Shown in pieces: positions 36,102 to 44,429 of a stretch of DNA of 64,000 bases. The stretch covers positions 1 to 64,000 of the forward strand of contig CANOMQ010000016.1 in assembly GCA_947567595.1 (NCBI GenBank). Reading direction: 5' to 3'. The position numbers and the translations under genes are program-made. Source of the stretch: an uncultured Lachnospiraceae bacterium. GTDB lineage: Bacteria; Bacillota; Clostridia; Lachnospirales; Lachnospiraceae. How positions within the stretch are numbered: position 1 is the stretch's first letter; each line of letters opens with the position of its first letter. Below the pieces are notes generated by a model. It had not been told where the DNA came from. It saw only the letters and a list, made by a program, of their open reading frames with translations, and made no database searches.

Positions 36102-38534
36102 ATGGGCTTTAGAGAGGAAATTGGAAAAGAACTGTTGTTTTTTGACGGCGGAATGGGGACGCTTTTGCAGGAGCGCGGATTAAAAGCGGGGGAGGTGCCG
36201 GAAACGTGGAACCTGCTTCACCCCGAGGTCATTGAACAGATTAACAGGGAATACCTTCTTGCGGGCTGCAACGTCGTATCGGCAAATACGTTCGGCGTAA
36301 ACCGTTTTAAGTGCAAAGACCTTGCATATAGCGTGGACGAGCTTGTGGGCGCGGGTGTGCGGATTGCAAGGTCTGCGATGGTGTCCGTGCGTGATACGGA
36401 GGGCGGCGCGCGGCAAAAGATGTACTGCGCGCTGGATATTGGCTCACTTGGAAAGCTGTTAAAGCCACTTGGTGAAATTTCCTTTGATGAGGCGTACGAC
36501 GCGTTTCGGGAGATTATTTTGGCAGGCGACAAGGCGGGGGCGGATTTGGTTTTGATTGAGACGGTCAGCGACCCGTATGAGATTAAGGCGGCGGTGCTTG
36601 CGGCAAAGGAGAACACAAAGCTTCCGGTCGTCGTTACCATGATTTTTGATGAAAACGGGAAGCTTTTGACGGGCGGCGACGTGGAGAGTGTGACGGCAAT
36701 GCTTGAGGGGCTTGGCGTGGATGCGGTGGGCTTTAACTGCGGATTAGGACCTGAGCAGATGAAAAAGCTGCTGCCCGAGCTTACGGCGTGCTGCTCGCTT
36801 CCGATTGTGATTAATCCAAATGCAGGGCTTCCTGTCGTGGTAAACGGGCAGACGATGTTCACGGTGGAGCCTGACGAATTTGCCAAGAGTGTCAGGACGC
36901 TTGTAGAGATGGGGGCAAGCGCGGTCGGCGGCTGCTGCGGGACGACACCGGAGCATATCCGCAGGGTGGTTGCGCTTTGCAACGGTATGAAAATAACACC
37001 TGTTACGGATAAAGGGCTGACGGTTGTCTCTTCCTATAATCATGCGGTTCGTTTTTCGAGAAAGCCGCTGATTATCGGCGAGCGGATTAATCCGACGGGA
37101 AAGCCGAAGCTAAAGCAGGCGCTTCGTGACAGCAACATGGAATACATTTACAAGGAGGGACTTGCGCAGGAGGAAAACGGGGCGCATATTTTGGACGTGA
37201 ACGTGGGGCTTCCCGAAATCGACGAGCCGGCGTTAATGCAGGAGGCGGTGACGGGCATTCAGGCGATTATTGACCTCCCGCTTCAGATTGACACGTCGGA
37301 TACTGCGGCGATGGAGCGGGGGCTTCGGTATTATAACGGAAAGCCGATGTTAAATTCGGTAAACGGGAAAAAGGAGTCAATGGAAAGCGTTTTTCCGATT
37401 GCAAAAAAATACGGCGCAGTGGTTGTGTGCCTTTGTCTTGACGAGGACGGCATTCCCGAGACGGTGGAGGGCAGGATAAAGGTGGCGCGCAAAATCGTGG
37501 ATACTGCCGCCTCGTATGGGATTGCAAAGAAAAATCTTGTGATGGACGCGCTTGTGCTCACCATCAGCACGGGGCAGGACAATGCGCGCGTGACGCTGGA
37601 GACGCTTTATAAAATCCGCCATGAGATGGGGCTTCATACGGTGTTAGGCGTATCTAATATCTCGTTCGGGCTTCCTGACAGGGTTAAGATTAACACGGCG
37701 TTTTTTACGATGGCGATGCACAATGGCTTGAGCGCGGGGATTGTCAATCCGGCGAGCGAGGCGATGATGGCGGCGTATTACAGCTTTAACGCGCTGATTG
37801 GCGAGGACGAGCAGTGTATGGCGTATATTGCGCAGTGCGAGAAGGGAAAGGCAAAGGAGGAGCCGCAGGCAAAGGCGCCGAGGCAGCAGGAGGCGGGGGC
37901 GCTTGGTCTGCATGACGCGATTGTCAAGGGGCTTTCGGAGAGTGCGCATCAGGCGACAATCCGACTGCTGGAGGAAAAGACGCAGGCGCTTTCGATTATC
38001 AATGAAATGCTCATTCCTGCGCTCGATGTGGTGGGAAAGGGCTTTGAGGAGAAGCGGATGTTTCTGCCGCAGCTTTTGATGAGCGCGGACGCGGCGAAGG
38101 CGTCGTTTGAGGCGATTAAGGAGACGCTGTCAAAGCAGGGGCAAAACCGTGAGAGCAAGGGAAAAATCGTGATTGCGACGGTGAAGGGGGATATTCATGA
38201 CATTGGGAAGAATATCGTGAAGACGCTTTTGGAAAATTACGGGTTTGAGATGATTGATTTGGGGAAAGATGTGGAGCCGGAGGTGATTTTGCGCACGGTG
38301 CAGGAGAACGGCGTCCGGCTTGTGGGGCTGAGCGCGCTGATGACGACGACGGTGGTTTATATGGAGGAGACGATTAAGCTGCTACGGGAGAAGGACGCGG
38401 GGTGCAAGGTGATGGTCGGCGGCGCGGTGCTGACGCAGGAGTATGCGGATATGATTGGGGCGGATTTTTATTCAAAGGACGCGATGGGGTCGGTGCGGTA
38501 TGCGAATGCGTTGTATGAGAGAGGGGAATTATGA
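36102..38534 (+). CDS. metH: cobalamin-dependent methionine synthase (lacking activation domain)
   Basis: 810 aa. Residues 1-300: homocysteine methyltransferase barrel (FFDGGMGTLLQERG; zinc ligands in GFNCGLGP and GGCCGTTPEHI). About 320-580: pterin-binding barrel (PLIIGERINPTGKPK; ILDVNVGLPEIDE). About 610-700: B12 cap helices. About 705-810: B12-binding Rossmann domain with DIHDIGKNIV, whose His ligates cobalt. Transfers methyl from methyl-tetrahydrofolate to homocysteine. It stops where E. coli MetH (1227 aa) continues into the activation domain, which the preceding gene supplies. No cobalamin riboswitch was recognised upstream. Confidence 0.95.
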   Translation: MGFREEIGKELLFFDGGMGTLLQERGLKAGEVPETWNLLHPEVIEQINREYLLAGCNVVSANTFGVNRFKCKDLAYSVDELVGAGVRIARSAMVSVRDTEGGARQKMYCALDIGSLGKLLKPLGEISFDEAYDAFREIILAGDKAGADLVLIETVSDPYEIKAAVLAAKENTKLPVVVTMIFDENGKLLTGGDVESVTAMLEGLGVDAVGFNCGLGPEQMKKLLPELTACCSLPIVINPNAGLPVVVNGQTMFTVEPDEFAKSVRTLVEMGASAVGGCCGTTPEHIRRVVALCNGMKITPVTDKGLTVVSSYNHAVRFSRKPLIIGERINPTGKPKLKQALRDSNMEYIYKEGLAQEENGAHILDVNVGLPEIDEPALMQEAVTGIQAIIDLPLQIDTSDTAAMERGLRYYNGKPMLNSVNGKKESMESVFPIAKKYGAVVVCLCLDEDGIPETVEGRIKVARKIVDTAASYGIAKKNLVMDALVLTISTGQDNARVTLETLYKIRHEMGLHTVLGVSNISFGLPDRVKINTAFFTMAMHNGLSAGIVNPASEAMMAAYYSFNALIGEDEQCMAYIAQCEKGKAKEEPQAKAPRQQEAGALGLHDAIVKGLSESAHQATIRLLEEKTQALSIINEMLIPALDVVGKGFEEKRMFLPQLLMSADAAKASFEAIKETLSKQGQNRESKGKIVIATVKGDIHDIGKNIVKTLLENYGFEMIDLGKDVEPEVILRTVQENGVRLVGLSALMTTTVVYMEETIKLLREKDAGCKVMVGGAVLTQEYADMIGADFYSKDAMGSVRYANALYERGEL

Positions 38535-38848
38535 CGGAACATGAGGTAATGCAGGAGACTACACTTAATAAGTGTTTTGAGCTTATCAGGACATATTGCA
38601 ACAGCGCGGATTACAAGAAAGCGCAGGAGGAGCTTGACAAAATCGAATCATATTGTAAGACGCCTGCTGATTTGGCGCGCTTTCATTATTCATGCGGTTA
38701 TGTAAACTCTGCATCTGTAAGCCAGCTTTTGGCTCTTGCGGAATACCGAAAAGGGCTTAGGGCGGATCCTGCAGATACCCTGAACTTAAAGAAGGAGTAC
38801 AAATATTCCCGGAAACTGCTTTCAGTACCGGATACCATGCATGTATAA
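38531..38848 (+). CDS. small helical (TPR-like) protein, unknown
   Basis: 105 aa. ATG overlaps the metH stop (ATGA) with GAGAGGGG upstream, so it would be coupled to metH. Predicted all-helical with a TPR-like feel (YKKAQEELDKIESYC ... LALAEYRKGLRADPADTLNLKKEY). It ends at TAA 38846-38848, and the same frame runs on into the next remnant, which looks unrelated. It may itself be a truncated protein. Function unknown. Confidence 0.5.
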   Translation: MTEHEVMQETTLNKCFELIRTYCNSADYKKAQEELDKIESYCKTPADLARFHYSCGYVNSASVSQLLALAEYRKGLRADPADTLNLKKEYKYSRKLLSVPDTMHV

Positions 38849-39379
38849 CCGTTTCTATGTTCTCTGCTTCGTTATATGCAGGCATTACTACATACAAAAT
38901 ATCCATTTTATATTCCTCCTCAGTATAAATGCAATGAACTGGACTTTCAAAAATATCATGTCTTATTTTTTATGCCTGATTGGATTGATTTGGCAATGTA
39001 TTCGTGTCAGGTATATGCAAATAGAGCGGTGGAGAATCATTCTGATGCGGTGATGGAGGTTTGTCAGTTTATTGCTTCGAATACGACTGGGGAGGAAAAA
39101 ATTTCCGTATATGGGAATTGGGATATCATTTATGTTATGTCACAGAGACTATCTGCATCTAAATATTCCTATCAGTATCCGATTGGGAGTGTTGCACCTG
39201 ACATAATGGATGAATATTTTAATGAACTGGAAATGTCCCTGCCTAAGATAATCGTTATTGAGTCAGGGCGCATGGATGAAAGAATGAAAAATTTTATAAA
39301 TGAAAAGAATTATGAAGAAGCACGGTACCAGAAGGATACGGATGGGAAAAAGATTTTAGTATATAAGCTTATAGAATAA
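38849..39379 (+). pseudogene. C-terminal remnant, probably of a membrane glycosyltransferase-like protein
   Basis: An open stretch with no ribosome site at its first Met (38876) and noticeably higher A+T than its neighbours. The sequence YANRAVENHSDAVMEVCQFI ... ISVYGNWDIIYVMSQRLSASKYSYQYP ... LPKIIVIESGRMDERM resembles the extracellular tail of GT39/ArnT-like multi-pass glycosyltransferases (names, place and 'ASKYSYQYP' style). No membrane segments remain. I read it as the 3' end of a lost gene left by a rearrangement; the family match is by eye and tentative. Confidence 0.5.
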
Positions 39380-39398
39380 GGCGGGGGAGGCGAGGAGA

Positions 39399-39536
39399 GT
39401 GAAACAGGGTACGCATGCCCATTCCCGAATCGAAGGAAAACTGTATGACACCAAGCTGACTGCAGATGACTTTTCTTTGGAACAGATAAGAAAATACGGG
39501 TTTGCGTTTCAGGGAAAGGAATGTCTAACCGGATAA
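39399..39536 (+). CDS. possible 45-aa ORF
   Basis: GTG start with GGCGAGGAGA just upstream; translation begins MKQGTHAHSRIEGKLYDT and ends FQGKECLTG. It is soluble and mixed charge, with no recognised family. It follows the glycosyltransferase-like remnant by 19 bases and is followed by a terminator. Equally likely to be another gene fragment. Confidence 0.3.
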   Translation: MKQGTHAHSRIEGKLYDTKLTADDFSLEQIRKYGFAFQGKECLTG

Positions 39537-39546
39537 ATAGCGAACG

Positions 39547-39588
39547 AATGTAAAGTCTTATGAAAAACCATAAGGCTTTACATTTTTT
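39547..39588 (+). terminator. rho-independent terminator
   Basis: AATGTAAAGTCTTATG / CATAAGGCTTTACATT arms with one mismatch, 6-base loop, T-run. Its core closely matches the terminator at 52121-52161. Confidence 0.8.
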
Positions 39589-39645
39589 ATGCACACGGAC
39601 ACCTAGGCGAAATTTGTCAGCAGAGCTAATGGGTGTCTGGCGCGG

Positions 39646-39689
39646 CGAGTAGTGGAGAAGAACGTTCCCCTACTCGATTGCATTTTTTT
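39646..39689 (+). terminator. second terminator hairpin before the GntR operon
   Basis: CGAGTAGTGG / CCCCTACTCG arms (one mismatch), 11-base loop, then ATTGCATTTTTTT. With the previous hairpin it insulates the GntR promoter from upstream reading. Confidence 0.7.
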
Positions 39690-39704
39690 ATACCCTAAAC
39701 CCTA

Positions 39705-39733
39705 TTGACACCCACCCCCAAATAGCATATACT
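39705..39733 (+). promoter_or_regulatory. sigma-A promoter of the GntR/ABC operon
   Basis: TTGACA, exactly 17 bases, TATACT: near-consensus, 49 bases upstream of the gntR GTG start. Confidence 0.85.
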
Positions 39734-39737
39734 ATAT

Positions 39738-39760
39738 CTGTATTAATTGTATTAATACAG
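39738..39760 (+). promoter_or_regulatory. palindromic operator overlapping the transcription start
   Basis: Perfect inverted repeat CTGTATTAAT-TGT-ATTAATACAG starting 4 bases after the -10 box. Position and symmetry fit autorepression by the GntR-family protein encoded directly downstream, as in YtrA-type operons. Confidence 0.75.
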
Positions 39761-39781
39761 ATAAGAAGGGAGGGGGGGAAT

Positions 39782-40168
39782 GTGATTTTGATTGACCACA
39801 AAGACCGACGTCCGATTTACGAGCAGATTATCGAACGCTTTGAGCAGTTCATTCTCTGCGGGGCATTGGAGAAGAACGCGCCCATGCCGTCGGTGCGAAG
39901 TCTTGCGATGGAGCTTTCGTTAAATCCTAACACCATTCAGCGCGCCTATCAGGAGCTTGAGCGCGCGGGGTATATCTATACAATCAAGGGCAAGGGAAGC
40001 TTTGTGAGCGAGACTTCTCAAAACGCGGACAAAAAGCGGCAGGAAATCAAAAAGGAGATGCTTGTCGGCATTGAGAAAGCGCTGCTTGCGGGCATTTTGC
40101 CAGAAGAGCTAAGGCAGATGCTTGAAGAGTGCATTGAAGAAGTAAAAAGGGGGAGGGAACAATTATGA
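39782..40168 (+). CDS. GntR family transcriptional regulator, YtrA subfamily
   Basis: 128 aa with a GTG start after a run of G-rich purines. Winged-helix DNA-binding domain in residues 1-75: PIYEQIIERFEQFILCGAL, MPSVRSLAMELSLNPNTIQRAYQELERAGYIYTIKGKGSFV, followed by a short helical dimerisation tail. YtrA-type regulators repress the ABC exporter operon they head; inducers are often wall-active antibiotics. Overlaps the ATPase gene by 4 bases. Its likely operator is the palindrome at 39738-39760. Confidence 0.93.
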   Translation: MILIDHKDRRPIYEQIIERFEQFILCGALEKNAPMPSVRSLAMELSLNPNTIQRAYQELERAGYIYTIKGKGSFVSETSQNADKKRQEIKKEMLVGIEKALLAGILPEELRQMLEECIEEVKRGREQL

Positions 40169-41067
40169 TAACGGCGACACATATCAGTAAAAAGTTTGAT
40201 AAGACGCAGGCTGTTAAAGATGTGAGCGTCAGTATTAAGAACGGAGAAGTATTCGGGCTGATTGGAACGAATGGCGCGGGGAAGAGCACATTTTTGCGCA
40301 TGGCGTGCGGTGTGCTAAAGCCGGACAGCGGCGAAATCCTCGTGGACGAACAGAAGGTGTATGAAAACAACACAGCCAAGGCAGAAATTTTTTACATATC
40401 GGACGATCAGTACTTTTTGCCAAACGCCACGCCGATTGACATGGCGGATTTTTACAAGGACTATTATGTAAAATTTGACATGGCGCGGTTTCGGGATCTG
40501 CTTGGAAAATTTCAGCTGGAAGGGCGGCGAAAGGTTACGACTTTTTCAAAGGGCATGAAAAAACAGCTCTCGGTATTGCTTGGCGTCTGTGCAAATACCA
40601 AATATATGTTCTGCGATGAGACGTTTGACGGCTTGGACCCGATGATGCGGCAGGCGGTAAAAAGTATTTTTGCAGGGGAGCTTGCGGAGCGGGATTTTAC
40701 GCCGGTCATTGCCTCGCACAACCTTCGGGAGCTGGAGGATATTTGTGACAGTGTGGGGATTTTGCATCAGGGCGGCGTGTTAATGCAGAAGGATTTGGAG
40801 GAAATGAAGCTCAATATCCACAATATCCAGTGTGTGTTCCATACGCCGGAGGACGAGGCGGCGGCACTAGAAGGGCTTGAGGTTGTAAATGCCGAGAAGC
40901 GCGGCTCGCTCAATACGCTTACGGTGCGGGGAAAAATTGAAGAGATTATGGCAGGCATTAACCTTCATAATCCGGTGTTTGCGGAAAATATTTCGCTCAC
41001 ACTTGAGGAAATTTTTATCAGTGAAACGGAGGTGGCAGGCTATGACATCAAAAACCTTATTTTTTAA
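40165..41067 (+). CDS. ABC transporter ATP-binding protein (YtrB-like)
   Basis: 300 aa. Walker A GTNGAGKST (about 34-42), a degenerate signature loop FSKGMKKQLSVLLG, Walker B KYMFCDETFDGLDP and switch His in IASHNLREL. A C-terminal extension of about 80 residues follows, as in exporters of the YtrB/CcmA-like group. It pairs with the permease directly downstream. Expression is probably controlled by the GntR protein. Substrate unknown. Confidence 0.93.
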   Translation: MITATHISKKFDKTQAVKDVSVSIKNGEVFGLIGTNGAGKSTFLRMACGVLKPDSGEILVDEQKVYENNTAKAEIFYISDDQYFLPNATPIDMADFYKDYYVKFDMARFRDLLGKFQLEGRRKVTTFSKGMKKQLSVLLGVCANTKYMFCDETFDGLDPMMRQAVKSIFAGELAERDFTPVIASHNLRELEDICDSVGILHQGGVLMQKDLEEMKLNIHNIQCVFHTPEDEAAALEGLEVVNAEKRGSLNTLTVRGKIEEIMAGINLHNPVFAENISLTLEEIFISETEVAGYDIKNLIF

Positions 41068-43234
41068 GCTTATCAAGCAAGATGTGAAAAAACGCGTCTG
41101 GTGTCCGATTATCATTTTTTTGGGATATTTTTTAGCCTTTGAGGTCAATATGCTGCGCATGATCGGCAGGATTGAGGAACGAACGGAATATACGTACGCG
41201 TTAAAAGATATTTTGGAGTACGTGGAAAAGGTGCTGTTTGGCTCGAATGTAAAGGCGTTTGCAGTACTTGCATGCCTTGCGGCGTTTTTGTGCGCGGTAA
41301 GCGGCTTTTCGTATCTGCACTCAAGGGTGCAGCTTGACCTGTACCAAAGCCTTCCGGCAAACCGGACGCAGACTTTTTTGGCAAAATATGTGTCGGGCGT
41401 GCTGCAGTTTTTCCTTCCTTTTGCGATTCATGTCGTAATCTGTATGGGGATTGCTGCAGGAAAAGCTGCATTTTCGGGTGTGGTATTTGGAAATGCCATT
41501 AAAATGGTCGGCGTGGTATCGCTGGTCTTTCTGCTAAGCTATGGCATGTGCCTGATGGCAGTCTGCCTGACGGGGAATATCATTATCAGTGTGTTTGGCT
41601 GTATTGTGCTGTTTTTTTACAGTTCGGTGGTGTCGGTTTTGACAAGCTCCCTGTTTCAGACGTTTTTTCCGACTTATATGTTTGTCTCGATTGAGGGCAA
41701 TGGCTTGGATTATACTCCGTATTGGCGGTTTTCTCCGGTTTCCATGCTGGTGGATTTGTTTGAGCCGCGTTATACAGGGGCATTCCGGGACGATACCTAT
41801 TTCCGGTACAATGCGGACTGTCTTTGGAAGGTAGCGGCGGCTATGCTTGTGTACACGCTGATTGCGTATGTGCTATACAGAAAGCGCGCGTCGGAGGCGG
41901 CGGGAAAGGCGATTGCGTTTTGGTGGGCGGAGTCTGTGATTAAGACAATGCTTGTCCTTCCGGCGGCACTGATGGCGGGATTGTTTTTCCGGGAGATTGC
42001 TCCGGAAAAGGGTGTGGATACATGGTATCTGTTTGGCGTGGTGTTTGGGTTTGCGCTGGCGGCGGTTTTGCTGGAGATTATTTTCCGGCTGGATATCCGC
42101 GGGGCGTTGTGCCACAAGAAGCAGTTTGTGTTTAACGCGGCATGCCTTGCGGTGATTGTGCTTGTCCTGCGCTTTGACGTGCTGGGCTACAATACGTATG
42201 TCCCTGCGGATTCGGAGCTTGAAAGCTGTGCGGTCTCGCTTGAGGGGCTGATGAGCGTGTCGCCTGCGAAAAGCTCGGGATACGGAAGGACGGTATGGTA
42301 TACGTATATCGGGACGACGGATTACCGCATGGGGAACGTGAAGCTTCAGGGAAATCCGAGTGTGATGGATTTGGCAAGAAAGGCGGCGAAGGAACAGCTT
42401 ACGTATGAAGGTGATGATGAGGCGCAGAAGGACTACAAGGCGGTCGCGTTTGGGTATAACCTAAAGAACGGAAAGCATATTTACAGAATGTATACGGTTG
42501 ACATGGCGGACGCGCAGACGAAGGCGCTTGTGGCGGATATTTTCAATGACAGCAGCTATAAGACGGGAACCAGCCCGATGTTAAGTGACGGGTGGAAAAA
42601 GGAATACAGGAAGCTCTACGGCGTGGGGACGTTTGGCGCTGCGGACTTGGATATGACGCCGGAGTTTCAGGCAAAGCTTTTGGAGACATATCAGGAGGAG
42701 TATTTGCAGCTTGACTTTGACACCGTGCTTGATACGTATCCGGTCGGGTGCTTTTCGCTGCTGACGGACGAGGAGTATCAGGCGGATTTGGATTGGAGGC
42801 ATGGCGCACGGTATGACCGGTATGACGGAAGCCTCATTTACCCGCAGTTTACCAAGACGATTGCGCTGCTTAAGGAGCATGGATTTGATGTGTATGAGAT
42901 GGTTGATATGGAGGATATTGATTTTATCAACGTGATTTACTGCAAAGAGAACATGGAATTTGACGGGGAGGGTGTTTCTTATGTGAGCTATGATTATGTT
43001 GAGGTCGGCTCGGTGTATGACGCGGCGCAGCAGGAGGAGCTTTTAAATCAGGTAATTAACACGGATTATGGCTGGCAGGTGCGAAATTATGCGGACATTG
43101 TGGACGGGGATTTTGAAATTTCCATTCATTCAAAGACAGACAACGAGGCTTTACAGCGCAAATTTGATTTTAAGAAGGGACAGATACCGCAGTTTATTTA
43201 TGAAATGGAGGGATATCAAAAGGCTATGGAATAA
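41042..43234 (+). CDS. ABC transporter permease with large C-terminal soluble domain (DUF6449-like)
   Basis: ATG 41042 with GGAGG about 8 bases upstream, overlapping the ATPase gene by 26 bases; the frame is open further up but only within the ATPase gene. 730 aa. The N-terminal half has about eight to nine membrane segments (FLGYFLAFEVNML ... AVLIVL-type helices up to about residue 380). The C-terminal half is soluble and mixed alpha/beta (YVPADSELESCAVSLEGLM ... YDEVGSVYD-like strands). The layout matches permeases annotated with DUF6449 in Lachnospiraceae. Function inferred as export or sensing with the ATPase. Confidence 0.8.
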   Translation: MTSKTLFFKLIKQDVKKRVWCPIIIFLGYFLAFEVNMLRMIGRIEERTEYTYALKDILEYVEKVLFGSNVKAFAVLACLAAFLCAVSGFSYLHSRVQLDLYQSLPANRTQTFLAKYVSGVLQFFLPFAIHVVICMGIAAGKAAFSGVVFGNAIKMVGVVSLVFLLSYGMCLMAVCLTGNIIISVFGCIVLFFYSSVVSVLTSSLFQTFFPTYMFVSIEGNGLDYTPYWRFSPVSMLVDLFEPRYTGAFRDDTYFRYNADCLWKVAAAMLVYTLIAYVLYRKRASEAAGKAIAFWWAESVIKTMLVLPAALMAGLFFREIAPEKGVDTWYLFGVVFGFALAAVLLEIIFRLDIRGALCHKKQFVFNAACLAVIVLVLRFDVLGYNTYVPADSELESCAVSLEGLMSVSPAKSSGYGRTVWYTYIGTTDYRMGNVKLQGNPSVMDLARKAAKEQLTYEGDDEAQKDYKAVAFGYNLKNGKHIYRMYTVDMADAQTKALVADIFNDSSYKTGTSPMLSDGWKKEYRKLYGVGTFGAADLDMTPEFQAKLLETYQEEYLQLDFDTVLDTYPVGCFSLLTDEEYQADLDWRHGARYDRYDGSLIYPQFTKTIALLKEHGFDVYEMVDMEDIDFINVIYCKENMEFDGEGVSYVSYDYVEVGSVYDAAQQEELLNQVINTDYGWQVRNYADIVDGDFEISIHSKTDNEALQRKFDFKKGQIPQFIYEMEGYQKAME

Positions 43235-43312
43235 TTTATGTAACTGTTCCGTGCAGCGCTGCGCACTTGCTGCGAAGCGCGTGGCACAATTTAGGTACTG
43301 AATGGTTACTAA

Positions 43313-43342
43313 TTGACAACATTTTCCATGATGGGCTATAAT
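43313..43342 (+). promoter_or_regulatory. sigma-A promoter before the 302-aa unknown gene
   Basis: TTGACA, 18 bases, TATAAT; the start codon of the next gene is 60 bases downstream. Confidence 0.8.
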
Positions 43343-43401
43343 GGGCTTATGATACCTGCTTTGGCAGGGATTAAAAAAATACCGTCAGGAGGTTGTTTCA
43401 A

Positions 43402-44310
43402 ATGGGTTCAAAATTATCAAATCTGTTACAATTGTTTCGCAGTGTGCTTCCCGCCCGCAATATGGAGGACTTGGAGCAGCGGCTCTTAAAGGCGCAGGAG
43501 AAGAAGGATTTGCCGGAAATGGCAAAAATTTACTACGATATGGGCGTCCACTGCATGAAAAATGACGACGCAAACCGTGCGAGAATGTATTTGAGCCGGT
43601 GTGACAGTATCTACAGCTCAGATGACGATGTGTATGAAAAGGTCAAAAAATCAATCCGTGAGGACTGCTCCGAGCGGCTTGGTGAGCTGGAGGAGCTGCC
43701 GCTTCTGACAAACGAGATACCGCAGCAAATAGAGGAGCAGGCAGAAGAGCTAAGCGATGTGCAAATCCGTCTGTGGGGATTGATGACGATGGCGCGTCTT
43801 GTGCAGGTGGGAAAGCGGCTGTCTCACATTGCGGGCTGTGAGGTGCTGGGGGATTTGGACGAGGCAGTGGACGTGATTTTGCGCTCTTTTCAGGAGCCGG
43901 TTTCACAGGCGGATTTCCAGTTTCTGACCGATGTCTGCGACGAGCTTTATGACTTGGGCGATGATGAGTTTGCAGGACAGGTGGAGGTGCCCGGCGGCGC
44001 CCCGTTCCAAGTGTTTGATTTGGACGGTCTTTTGGTGGCGACAGAGCTCAATCTTTATTTTGACAGCCACCTGCGGCTTTTGAGCGAGGGACCGGAAGAC
44101 AGCCCGACAGAGACGGGAATGATTGCCTGTGCGCTTTTGCCGGATTATTACCTGCGCACCTGTAAGGAGGACTTGGCGTCACTTCCGCAGATTTTACAGG
44201 AGGTGGAGCGCATTCAGGCGGACTATGAGTTTGTCAGCTCACAGATGACTTGGGAAGGGATTGCGCAGCGGATTGCAGGGTATAAGGAGCTGGATATCCT
44301 TGCCGGCTGA
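43402..44310 (+). CDS. conserved-looking protein of unknown function
   Basis: 302 aa from ATG 43402 with AGGAGG 9 bases upstream; a TTG three codons earlier lies on the ribosome site. Residues 20-85 are helical and TPR-like (LEQRLLKAQEKKDLPEMAKIYYDMGVHCMKNDDANRARMYLSRCDSIY). The remainder is acidic mixed alpha/beta, with VEVPGGAPFQVFDLDGLLVATELNLY in the middle. No signal peptide, membrane helix or catalytic motif. It has its own near-consensus promoter. Not recognised. Confidence 0.75.
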   Translation: MGSKLSNLLQLFRSVLPARNMEDLEQRLLKAQEKKDLPEMAKIYYDMGVHCMKNDDANRARMYLSRCDSIYSSDDDVYEKVKKSIREDCSERLGELEELPLLTNEIPQQIEEQAEELSDVQIRLWGLMTMARLVQVGKRLSHIAGCEVLGDLDEAVDVILRSFQEPVSQADFQFLTDVCDELYDLGDDEFAGQVEVPGGAPFQVFDLDGLLVATELNLYFDSHLRLLSEGPEDSPTETGMIACALLPDYYLRTCKEDLASLPQILQEVERIQADYEFVSSQMTWEGIAQRIAGYKELDILAG

Positions 44311-44363
44311 CAGGACAGGATACGGGTATTCATTATAAATATGGAAAGCTTTCTTTAAAATGC

Positions 44364-44392
44364 TTAACAAATAAAAAATCCTGTGATATAAT
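44364..44392 (+). promoter_or_regulatory. sigma-A promoter before the beta-propeller gene
   Basis: TTAACA, 17 bases, TATAAT, 37 bases before the ATG of the lactonase-like gene. Confidence 0.75.
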
Positions 44393-44429
44393 TTTCACAA
44401 AGAAGAATTTCGTCATAAGGAGGCTCATC

